34,279 nt of DNA from Actinomycetes bacterium (GTDB lineage: Bacteria > Actinomycetota > Acidimicrobiia > Acidimicrobiales > Palsa-688). Position numbers and translations under genes: made by a program. This document shows, piece after piece, positions 1 through 6,694 of the stretch; the stretch's first letter is position 1; the number at the start of each line of letters is the position of its first letter. The notes beneath the pieces were generated by a model. The model did no database searches. It was given only the letters and a program-made list of their open reading frames with translations, and was not told the DNA's origin. Where the stretch lies: contig JAJZIY010000031.1 in the NCBI GenBank assembly GCA_021828475.1, positions 1-34,279 on the forward strand, read 5' to 3'.

Positions 1-318
1 CATCGGCATGGCCGGGTTGCCGAGCGGCGAGACCCTGAGGAGGCGCTCGTAGTCCTTGTGGATGATGTTGAGCCCGTAGAAGGTGAAGAACACCGACGCC
101 TCCATGCCCGACGCAGCCGCGGTCGTGGCGAGGATGAGCGGAGGGTAGGCCCAGTCCAGGGTGCCCTGGGACGCGATGATGGCAGCCCGGTTGGCCCCCG
201 GGTCCCGCACCGCACGGTCCTCCAGTTCCGAGCGGACGATCCGCCTGACCTCCGCCTCGCTCAGCCCCGCGACCGCCTGTGTTGCATCTGCCACCTGAGC
301 GCCAGCCGGGTCTGCCAT
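1..318 (-). CDS. DsrE2-like DsrE/DsrF/DrsH family sulfur-relay protein, 3' end missing
   Basis: Reading leftward from the ATG at 318, 106 codons are present with no stop before the window edge, so the C-terminus is missing. After a charged N-terminus (SEAEVRRIVRSELEDR, about residues 20-35) comes a hallmark stretch around residues 45-80: IIASQGTLDWAYPP, then a short hydrophobic segment and FFTFYGLNII. This matches the DsrE2 (peroxiredoxin-family, DrsE-like) proteins known from sulfur oxidizers and from rhodanese/TusA clusters, where they act as sulfur carriers in persulfide transfer. The expected cysteine region lies in the missing part, so carrier activity cannot be judged. The promoter contains a CsoR/CstR-type palindrome (390-405), linking the gene to the repressor at 18039-18308. 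Family assignment is confident; the exact sulfur partner is unknown. Confidence 0.85.
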   Translation of the reverse strand, partial: MADPAGAQVADATQAVAGLSEAEVRRIVRSELEDRAVRDPGANRAAIIASQGTLDWAYPPLILATTAAASGMEASVFFTFYGLNIIHKDYERLLRVSPLGNPAMPM

Positions 319-381
319 AACGACACTGTGCAGCCACCACAGCGGGTACGAACAGTGCCGCTCGTCTGGATGATTAGGGGC

Positions 382-411
382 GAATTACCTTACCCCGTGG
401 GGTATATACAA
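382..411 (-). promoter_or_regulatory. Predicted promoter of the DsrE2-like gene with embedded operator
   Basis: On the minus strand a -35-like TTGTAT (406-411) and a -10-like TAATTC (382-387) are separated by 18 bases. The spacer is filled by the palindrome at 390-405, so a bound repressor would block polymerase. An alternative -10 is the TAAGGT immediately after the palindrome. The assignment rests on sequence only. Confidence 0.5.
390..405. promoter_or_regulatory. CsoR/CstR-type operator, site 1
   Basis: The sequence is TTACCCCG followed by TGGGGTAT, two 8-base half sites that are nearly perfect inverted copies. CsoR-family repressors are known to bind GC-tract palindromes flanked by A/T of this form. 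Sites of the same spacing recur at 18437-18452 and 29294-29309, next to other sulfur-handling genes and next to the only CsoR-family gene in the window. Confidence 0.65.
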
Positions 412-690
412 CATTATTGAAAAAGGACGGCGTTCCGTCAGAAGGCACAACGGGGGCGCTACAGGCCCTGTCGCGGGGGGTCACACGGGCCTGGTCGAGC
501 CGTCCCGCATGTCGCCGTAAGGGCAAGGGTAGGCGCCTCGCAGCGTGGCCCCGACACCCCGGGTGCGGCGGGGCTCACGGCTGCCAGTCGCCGCCGGCAG
601 AGCGGGAGCGGACGGGAGCGGAGGCGGGAGCGGAGGCGGCCCTCCTGTGCAGGGCGCGTTGGCGCGCACGGGAGAGCGGCGCTGGTGCCC
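406..690. other. Intergenic region between the DsrE2-like and nagB-like genes
   Basis: No convincing gene is seen. The stretch 600-640 holds three direct copies of a CGGGAGCGGA-like decamer. A small hairpin, GCGCG-TTGG-CGCGC (654-667), lies just past the end of the nagB-like gene and could help end its transcript, although no T tract follows. Open frames here have the Arg/Ala/Pro-rich composition of antisense or non-coding GC-rich DNA. Confidence 0.5.
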
Positions 691-1464
691 TCACAGGACG
701 ATGCAGCGCCGCCAGGTGGCGGCGGGCAGTGACTGCGCCGAAGCCCGGTCCAGCACCAGGCACCAGTCCGGGTGCCCTAGCAGCGCCGAGGCGGGGAGCT
801 CGGCGCTCACGGCGTCCGCCGCCATCAATCGTGCAACGGCTCGGGCCTTGGCCGCCCGCGGCACCACGGACACGATCGCGCGCGACAACAGGATCTGGCG
901 TACCGACATCGTGACCGCACCGGACGGGACGTCCTGAGCCGTGGCGAACCAACCCTCGCCTACCTGCTGAGCCCGGCAGGCGGCGTCCAGTTGGACGAGG
1001 ATGTAGGGCTCCTCGGTCTCCATGTCGGCCGGGGGGTCGTTGAAGGCGATGTGCCCGTTCTCGCCCACGCCCACGAGCGCGACGTCGATCGGCGCCGCCG
1101 ACACCGCCTCGGCAACCTCCTCCATCGCCTCCCTGGACGAGGGTTCCACGTAGTGCACGTCCACCGGCACGATGTCGGCAACGCGCTCCCTCAGGTAACG
1201 CCGGAAGCTGGCCGGGTGGTCGGCGCCCAGGCCGACGTACTCGTCGAGGTGGAACACGTCGACGCGGCGCCAGTCCACGTCCGAACGCACCAGATTGCTC
1301 AGTACCTCGAACTGCGACTGGCCCGTCGACAGCAACAACCGGGCCCTGGCCCGCTCCGCCAGCACCTGGTTGAGCGCGGCCGAGACCTCGGCGGCCCCGT
1401 ACCGGCCAGCTTCGGCGGCGCTGGCACAGACCACAACCCGCCTGCGTGCCCACGCGCCGCTCAA
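691..1464 (-). CDS. Glucosamine-6-phosphate deaminase/isomerase family protein (NagB-like)
   Basis: This is a 257-aa protein if started at the TTG at 1464, which has AGAGGTGG a few bases upstream and gives the usual NagB length. An ATG at 1668 would add a low-complexity tail and overlap the divergent gene. Family motifs are clear: LLLSTGQSQFEVL (phosphate loop), FHLDEYVGLGADHPASF (the DEY region) and GVGENGHIAFNDPP. In classical NagB the last motif reads NDGHIAFNEP with catalytic Asp and His; here the Asp position is Asn and the later Glu is Asp. That variant occurs in a subgroup of uncertain substrate. It could open amino-sugar phosphates, or act as an isomerase feeding the divergent hexuronate operon. 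Fold confident, substrate uncertain. Confidence 0.8.
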   Translation of the reverse strand: MSGAWARRRVVVCASAAEAGRYGAAEVSAALNQVLAERARARLLLSTGQSQFEVLSNLVRSDVDWRRVDVFHLDEYVGLGADHPASFRRYLRERVADIVPVDVHYVEPSSREAMEEVAEAVSAAPIDVALVGVGENGHIAFNDPPADMETEEPYILVQLDAACRAQQVGEGWFATAQDVPSGAVTMSVRQILLSRAIVSVVPRAAKARAVARLMAADAVSAELPASALLGHPDWCLVLDRASAQSLPAATWRRCIVL

Positions 1465-1610
1465 AGGGCACCACCTCTCGCCTCTGGGCCCTGGTGAAGC
1501 CGGTGGCCTTCCCCGACGCCCGCTTCCGGGCGCGCCACGAAGGCACGGGGCACGCAGAGGCCCCGTGCTGCGCTCACACCGGCGTTCGCCCACGGCGCCT
1601 GCACCACCGG

Positions 1611-1644
1611 TTGGCAAAGCTACCGCCGCCGGCGGCATTATGCT
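1611..1644 (+). promoter_or_regulatory. Possible promoter of the hexuronate operon
   Basis: TTGGCA (1611-1616) and CATTAT (1636-1641), overlapping TATGCT (1639-1644), lie just upstream of the first operon gene. The 19-base spacing is longer than ideal, so this is tentative. Confidence 0.3.
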
Positions 1645-1662
1645 GTCAGCGACTATGGGCAG

Positions 1663-3180
1663 GTGCACCGGCTTGTGACGACTGTGAGCAGGCCGGCCCT
1701 GTCACTGGCCACGCTGGGCCGGCTGCCCCAGGAGATGCGTCCAGCCCTCGACCCGGGAGCGCTCAGCATCGGCGTCGTCCACTTGGGTCTCGGCGCCTTC
1801 CACAGGGCCCACCAGGCGGTGTACACCGAGGTCGCAGCGGAGCGCTCCGGGGAGCACGGTTGGGGCATCTGCGGCGTCAGCCAGCGCAGCGCCGGTGCGG
1901 CCGACGTGCTCAGCGCCCAGGACGGGCTCTACTCCGTACTGTGCCTAGGGCCCGACGACCGGTCCGTCCGCGTCGTCGGGTCGCTGCGAAGCGCGCTGTT
2001 CGCCCAGCGCGACTCTGAAGCGCTCAACGCTGCGCTGGCGGCACCGGAGGTCAAGGTCGTGACCCTCACGGTCACGGAAAAGGGCTACCGGTACTCTTCC
2101 GGCGACCGCCGGCTGCAGACCGCTGACCCCGAGCTGCTCGCCGACGCTGCAGGGCGCCCCGCCGTGACCGTCCTGGGGCAGCTGGCGCGCGGGCTCGAGC
2201 GCCGCAAGAGGGCAGGCGCGGGGCCGCTGACGGTCGTGCCCTGCGACAACATCTCCGCCAACGGCGAGCTCGTGGGCCAGCTCGTGCGGGAGCTCCTGTC
2301 GCTGCCCGGAGGCCGCTTCGAGCCCGGTCTGGCCGACTGGGTGGACACGAACGTGCGCTTCCCCTGCACCATGGTCGACCGCATCGTGCCGGCCACGACC
2401 GAGCGGTGGCGGGAGGAGGCGTCGGGCATGCTCGGTTTGACCGACATGGCTCCCGTGGTCACCGAACCCTTCAGCCAGTGGGTCGTGCAAGACGAGTTCG
2501 CCGCGGCCCGACCGGCCTGGGAACTGGCCGGCGCCGACCTCGTCGAGGACGTGGCCCCTTACGAGGCCTTGAAGCTGCGGGCGCTCAACGGCACCCATTC
2601 CGCCCTGGCCTACCTCGGGCTGCTGTCGGGTGCGGCGACCATCGCCGAAGCACTCCGTCACCCCGAGCTGGAGGGCTTCGTCCGCCGGATGCTCGACGAG
2701 GAGGTCAGGCCCACCCTGGACCTGCCGCCCGGGGTGAGCTTCGAGTCCTACCGCGACAGCGTCCTCAGCCGTTTCGCCAACGCCTCCCTGCCCTACCGCT
2801 GCTCGCAGGTGGCAACCGACGGCTCACAGAAGCTGCCCCAGCGTGTGCTGGGCACGGTACGCGACTCGCTGGCCCGAGGCGTCGTGCCCCGCACAGCCGT
2901 GACGGTCGTCGCCGCCTGGCTGCTGGCCGTGCGCGACGGCAGGGACGACAAGGGGGGCAGCTTCGAGGTCAGCGACCCGCTCGGGGTTGAGCTGAGGCGG
3001 GCGATGGGCACGGCAGACGGAGCGGAGCGGGCTGTAGCCGGTGCCCTCACGTTGCCCCAGGTGTTCGGCGACGATCTGGCGGGTGACGACAGGTTTGCCG
3101 ACGCCCTCACCGAGAGGTTCGACGCGCTGGCGCGAGCCGGCGCCCTCAGCGTGGCCTCCGATCTGGCGGCCGGAAGATGA
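1663..3180 (+). CDS. Mannitol dehydrogenase-family reductase (fructuronate/tagaturonate reductase-like)
   Basis: This protein of about 505 aa belongs to the long-chain mannitol dehydrogenase family (UxuB/UxaB/MtlD). The N-terminal Rossmann region shows VVHLGLGAFHRAHQAVY (about residues 38-54). The C-terminal half has PYEALKLRALNGTHSALAYLG, the family signature with the catalytic Lys and the conserved Asn-His residues. The family uses NAD(H) to interconvert keto-uronates and aldonates, or fructose and mannitol. It is the first gene of an operon with UxaA, Eda and KdgK, so reduction of tagaturonate or fructuronate to altronate or mannonate is the likely role. GTG starts at 1663, 1675 and 1684 are possible and no strong ribosome binding site decides between them. 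Substrate is inferred from neighbours. Confidence 0.8.
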   Translation: MHRLVTTVSRPALSLATLGRLPQEMRPALDPGALSIGVVHLGLGAFHRAHQAVYTEVAAERSGEHGWGICGVSQRSAGAADVLSAQDGLYSVLCLGPDDRSVRVVGSLRSALFAQRDSEALNAALAAPEVKVVTLTVTEKGYRYSSGDRRLQTADPELLADAAGRPAVTVLGQLARGLERRKRAGAGPLTVVPCDNISANGELVGQLVRELLSLPGGRFEPGLADWVDTNVRFPCTMVDRIVPATTERWREEASGMLGLTDMAPVVTEPFSQWVVQDEFAAARPAWELAGADLVEDVAPYEALKLRALNGTHSALAYLGLLSGAATIAEALRHPELEGFVRRMLDEEVRPTLDLPPGVSFESYRDSVLSRFANASLPYRCSQVATDGSQKLPQRVLGTVRDSLARGVVPRTAVTVVAAWLLAVRDGRDDKGGSFEVSDPLGVELRRAMGTADGAERAVAGALTLPQVFGDDLAGDDRFADALTERFDALARAGALSVASDLAAGR

Positions 3181-3243
3181 GCAGCCCCGCTGCTGCTGGT
3201 GCGCCGGCAGCCTCCCAGCGGGGCCCGAGGAGGTAGAGACCGT

Positions 3244-4782
3244 ATGGCAGCAGCCGTCATCGCCCTGCGACTGCGCCCAGGCGACGCCGTCGCCGTTGTG
3301 GGCGCCAGTGCCCCAGCAGGCACCGACCTTCAGGTCGGGGACATGGTCGTGCGGGTCACCGAGGACGTGCCCGCCGGGCACAAGGTGGCCGTCGCCGACG
3401 TGCCCGCCGGGGGCGAGGTCCGCAAGTACGGCCAGGTCATCGGCCTGGCCACCCGTCCCATCGCCGCGGGCCAGCACGTCCACAGCCACAATCTCGCCTT
3501 CGCGCCGGTCGGCCACGACTACGCCTTCTGCGCCGACCTCGATGCCGCCCGCCTCGGCGCCGCGGCTTCGCCGGCCACCTTCGAGGGGATCCTGAGATCC
3601 GACGGCAGGGTGGCCACCCGCAACTACATCGGTATCCTCACCACCGTCAACTGCTCGGCCACGGTGGCCAAGATGGTCGCCGGGCGCTTCCACAAGGAGC
3701 TCGGGCTCCTCGACGAGTTCGCGCTAGTGGACGGCGTCGTGGCCCTCACTCACGGGTCGGGCTGCGGCATGGCAGGCTCGGGCGAGGGCTTCGAGCTGCT
3801 ACGCCGCACCCTGGCGGGCTACGCCGCCCATCCCAATTTCGCCGGGATCGTCGTCCTCGGGCTCGGCTGCGAGGTCAATCAGGTCCGCTCGCTGACCGAG
3901 GACTTCGGCCCGGACGTGACAGCGCCGGTGGTAGCCATGACGATCCAGGGGTCAGGCGGCACCCGCAGCACCGTCGAGGAGGCGACCCGGGCGGTCCTGG
4001 AGATGGCCGAGCAGGCCAACGACGTCCACCGGGTCGCGGTGCCGGCAAGCAGGCTGGTCGTAGGACTCGAGTGCGGAGGCTCGGACGGCTATTCCGGGAT
4101 CACCGCCAACCCCGCGCTCGGCGCAGCTGCCGACCTCGTGGTCCAGCAGGGTGGCACGGTCGTGCTGGGCGAGACGCCCGAGATATACGGGGCCGAGCAC
4201 CTGCTGACACGGCGGGCGACGACGCCCGAGGTCGGCAAGCGCCTGGTCGAGCGCATCCGGTGGTGGGAGAGCTACGTCAGCGCACTCGGTGCCAGCCTCG
4301 ACAACAACCCCTCGCCCGGCAACAAAGAGGGCGGCCTCACGACCATCCTCGAGAAGTCGCTCGGCGCGGTGGCAAAGGCTGGTAGCAGCCCGCTCACGGC
4401 CGTCTACGAGTACGCCCAGCACGTCGGCACGGCGGGCTTCGTCTTCATGGACACCCCGGGTTACGACCCGGTGTCCGTCACCGGCATGGTGGCCGGCGGG
4501 GCCAACGTGATCTGCTTCACCACCGGGCGCGGGTCGGTGTTCGGCTCCAAACCGGCGCCCTGCCTGAAGCTTGCCACCAACAGCGCTATGTACCGGCGCA
4601 TGGAGGACGATATGGACGTCAACTGCGGTGCCATCCTCGACGGCGAGACCACCGTCGCGACCCTCGGGGAGGAGATTTTCCGCAAGGTCCTGGAGGTTGC
4701 TTCGGGCCGTCCGAGCAAGAGCGAGGCGCTCGGCTTCGGCGAGGAGGAGTTCACCCCATGGCAGATCGGAGCTGTCCTGTGA
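3244..4782 (+). CDS. uxaA: Altronate dehydratase family protein (UxaA), SAF plus catalytic domain
   Basis: This 512-aa protein starts at an ATG preceded by AGGAGGT nine bases upstream. Residues 1-90 form a SAF-type domain. From about residue 115 (GILRSDGRVATRNYIGIL) the UxaA/GarD catalytic region follows, with conserved Cys-containing elements THGSGCGMAG, GLGCEVNQ, GLECGGSDGYSG and, near the end, MDVNCGAILDGE, consistent with the metal-dependent dehydratase family. It dehydrates D-altronate to 2-keto-3-deoxygluconate (KDG). The two domains are fused here, as in classical UxaA. Its stop lies 25 bases inside the next gene, indicating translational coupling. A related aldarate substrate such as galactarate cannot be excluded, but the downstream KDG kinase and KDPG aldolase favour altronate. 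Confidence 0.88.
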   Translation: MAAAVIALRLRPGDAVAVVGASAPAGTDLQVGDMVVRVTEDVPAGHKVAVADVPAGGEVRKYGQVIGLATRPIAAGQHVHSHNLAFAPVGHDYAFCADLDAARLGAAASPATFEGILRSDGRVATRNYIGILTTVNCSATVAKMVAGRFHKELGLLDEFALVDGVVALTHGSGCGMAGSGEGFELLRRTLAGYAAHPNFAGIVVLGLGCEVNQVRSLTEDFGPDVTAPVVAMTIQGSGGTRSTVEEATRAVLEMAEQANDVHRVAVPASRLVVGLECGGSDGYSGITANPALGAAADLVVQQGGTVVLGETPEIYGAEHLLTRRATTPEVGKRLVERIRWWESYVSALGASLDNNPSPGNKEGGLTTILEKSLGAVAKAGSSPLTAVYEYAQHVGTAGFVFMDTPGYDPVSVTGMVAGGANVICFTTGRGSVFGSKPAPCLKLATNSAMYRRMEDDMDVNCGAILDGETTVATLGEEIFRKVLEVASGRPSKSEALGFGEEEFTPWQIGAVL

Positions 4783-5435
4783 CGGGGCCGGGTGCGGCCA
4801 CCCTGTCAGCGATCTCCGAGCTCGGCATCGTCCCGGTGGTCACCTTCACCGACCCGGAGCTCGCTGAACCGGTGCTCGAGGCCCTGTGCGCCGGCGGCCT
4901 CCCGGTCGTCGAGGTGACGCTCCGGGTGCCCGGAGCCATCGACGTCGTGGGGCGGCTGGTGGACGCCTTCCCGGACGCCATCGTCGGAGCGGGCAGCGTG
5001 CTCAGCGTCGAGGACGCCACGGCGGTCATGGACAACGGCGCCCGGTTCGTCGTCTCCCCCCTGACCGACCCGGCGGTCATGGCCACCTGCCTCCGGCGCG
5101 ACGTCCCGGTGGTACCGGGAGCCTGCACTCCGACCGAGGTGCGCCGGGCACAGGAGGCCGGCGCCGAGCTGGTCAAGTTCTTCCCGGCCGAGCCCATGGG
5201 CGGCCGTGCCTTCCTCCAGGCCGTTGCCGGGCCAATGCCCGCCGCGCGCTTCGTGCCTACGGGCGGCCTCAACGCCGCCAACCTGGCCGGCTATGCCGCC
5301 CTTCCCAACGTGGCCGCATGCGGGGGGAGCTGGATGGTGCCGAGAACCGCCCTGGCCGAGCACAGGTTCGGCGACGTGAGCAGGCTCGCCGGCGAAGCGC
5401 TGGCCATCGTGGCACAGGCACGGGGCCGTGACTGA
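4758..5435 (+). CDS. eda: KDPG/KHG aldolase
   Basis: This 225-aa class I aldolase cleaves 2-keto-3-deoxy-6-phosphogluconate to pyruvate and glyceraldehyde-3-phosphate. Visible family features are GIVPVVTF, VVEVTLRVP with the catalytic Glu, GAGSVLS, ELVKFFPAE with the Schiff-base Lys, and the phosphate-binding PTGGLN. Length is typical (about 210-225). The ATG at 4758 has GAGGAGG upstream and overlaps the end of uxaA by 25 bases, and the next gene starts 8 bases before its stop. This is a tightly coupled operon. The function is well supported by motif and context. Confidence 0.92.
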   Translation: MADRSCPVTGPGAATLSAISELGIVPVVTFTDPELAEPVLEALCAGGLPVVEVTLRVPGAIDVVGRLVDAFPDAIVGAGSVLSVEDATAVMDNGARFVVSPLTDPAVMATCLRRDVPVVPGACTPTEVRRAQEAGAELVKFFPAEPMGGRAFLQAVAGPMPAARFVPTGGLNAANLAGYAALPNVAACGGSWMVPRTALAEHRFGDVSRLAGEALAIVAQARGRD

Positions 5436-6549
5436 CGCCGGCTCCGCCCTACCGGTGGGCGAGCTGCGCCCGGCCCCCGACTGCCGCTGGGACCTTGTCG
5501 CCCTCGGAGAGGTGATGCTGCGCCTCGACCCCGGCGAGGGGCGGGTCTCCACCACCCGCATGTTCCAGGCGTGGGAGGGCGGCGGGGAGTACAACGTTGC
5601 CCGGGGCCTTCGGCGCTGCTTCGGGCTCCGGACGGCGGTCGTCACCGCCCTGGCCGACAACCCGGTCGGCCGCCTTGTGGAGGACCTCATGCTCCAGGGC
5701 GGGGTCGGCACGGACCACGTGCGCTGGGTGCCCTACGACGGCGTCGGCCGCAGCGTGCGCAACGGCCTCAACTTCACAGAGCGCGGGTTCGGGCCCCGAG
5801 GAGCGCTGGGGTGCTCCGACCGGGGCAACACCGCCGCCAGCCAGATGGCTCAGGGGGACGTCGACTGGAACGCCATCTTCTCCGCCGAAGGCGCCAGGTG
5901 GTTCCACACCGGGGGGATCTTCGCCGCCCTGTCCCCCACCACACCCGGAGCCGTCGAAGAGGCCATGCGCGCCGCCCGCTCCGCGGGGACGATCGTCTCG
6001 TACGACCTCAACTACCGGCCTTCCCTGTGGCAGGCGATCGGCGGGCGCGAAAAGGCGGCCGAGGTCAACCGGCGCCTGGTCTCGCTCACCGACGTCGTCT
6101 TCGGCAACGAGGAGGATTTCAGCGCCGCCCTTGGATATCCGGCGCCCGCCGGGAGCAGCGGCTTCGCATCGCTCGACCGGGCCGCCTACGCCTCCATGAT
6201 GTCCGACGTCTCCGCCGACTTCCCGGACCTCAAGGTCATCGCCACCAGCCTGCGCGAGGTGCGCTCGGCATCGCGCAACGCCTGGGGCGGCATCTGCTGG
6301 GCGAGGGGTGGGGCCATCGAGGCGACCGAGAGCACCGAGATCGAGGTGCTCGACCGAGTCGGCGGCGGCGATTCCTTTGCCTCCGGGCTCATCTACGGGC
6401 TCCTCGAAGGTTTCCCTCTGTCCGAGGCCCTCGGCTACGGCGTGGCACACGGAGCTCTCGCCATGACGACACCCGGGGACACCTCCATGGCCACGCTCGC
6501 CGAAGTGGCCCACCTGAGCAAGGGCGGTTCCGCCCGGGTGGTGCGCTGA
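5428..6549 (+). CDS. PfkB-family sugar kinase, probable 2-keto-3-deoxygluconate kinase
   Basis: This 373-aa ribokinase/PfkB-family kinase starts at a GTG that overlaps the eda stop. Visible features are LGEVMLRLDPGEG near residue 28, the substrate-binding WEGGGEYNVARGLRR, SYDLNYRPSLW, GNEEDF, and the C-terminal signature DRVGGGDSFASG with the catalytic Asp. KDG kinases of this family phosphorylate KDG to KDPG, the substrate of the aldolase encoded just upstream, which is the main reason for the substrate call. It is slightly longer than typical KdgK (about 310-340), with an extended N-terminus. It is the last gene of the operon and is followed by a hairpin. Confidence 0.85.
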   Translation: MTDAGSALPVGELRPAPDCRWDLVALGEVMLRLDPGEGRVSTTRMFQAWEGGGEYNVARGLRRCFGLRTAVVTALADNPVGRLVEDLMLQGGVGTDHVRWVPYDGVGRSVRNGLNFTERGFGPRGALGCSDRGNTAASQMAQGDVDWNAIFSAEGARWFHTGGIFAALSPTTPGAVEEAMRAARSAGTIVSYDLNYRPSLWQAIGGREKAAEVNRRLVSLTDVVFGNEEDFSAALGYPAPAGSSGFASLDRAAYASMMSDVSADFPDLKVIATSLREVRSASRNAWGGICWARGGAIEATESTEIEVLDRVGGGDSFASGLIYGLLEGFPLSEALGYGVAHGALAMTTPGDTSMATLAEVAHLSKGGSARVVR

Positions 6550-6557
6550 GGCGACCC

Positions 6558-6583
6558 GGCGCCGCACGTCCGAACGTGGCGCC
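6558..6583 (+). terminator. Possible terminator hairpin after the hexuronate operon
   Basis: GGCGCC...ACGT pairs with ACGTGGCGCC across a short loop, with a two-base bulge, nine bases after the kinase stop. No T tract follows, as is common in high-GC actinobacteria, so the call is moderate. Confidence 0.4.
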
Positions 6584-6644
6584 GTCGCGTCCCGACGGGC
6601 AGTAGAGCCAAACCACCAGTCGACGCTACCCCTCCCTAAGTTTT

Positions 6645-6657
6645 GGGGGTGACCCCC
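6645..6657. repeat. Perfect 13-bp palindrome GGGGGTGACCCCC upstream of the giant surface-protein gene
   Basis: Two 6-base arms surround a single central G, 38 bases before the start codon at 6695. It could be an operator or part of a 5' leader structure. Its centre and spacing differ from the CstR-type sites, so it is not counted among them. Confidence 0.4.
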
Positions 6658-6694
6658 ATGTTACTCCCAGGCTCAGGGGTCAACATCACATTCG

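Noticed and set aside
575-1546. Long minus-strand open frame (323 codons) over the NagB-like gene
   Set aside because: It is Arg/Gly/Ala-rich with no family motif, and lies in another frame of the same strand as the clear NagB motifs; a shadow frame.
5449-6567. Minus-strand open frame of 372 codons opposite the KDG kinase gene
   Set aside because: Low-complexity composition typical of antisense frames in GC-rich genes; the plus strand holds full PfkB motifs.
6645-6657. A fourth CstR-type operator
   Set aside because: The arms are GGGGGT/ACCCCC around one central base and in the opposite order (G tract first), so the architecture differs.
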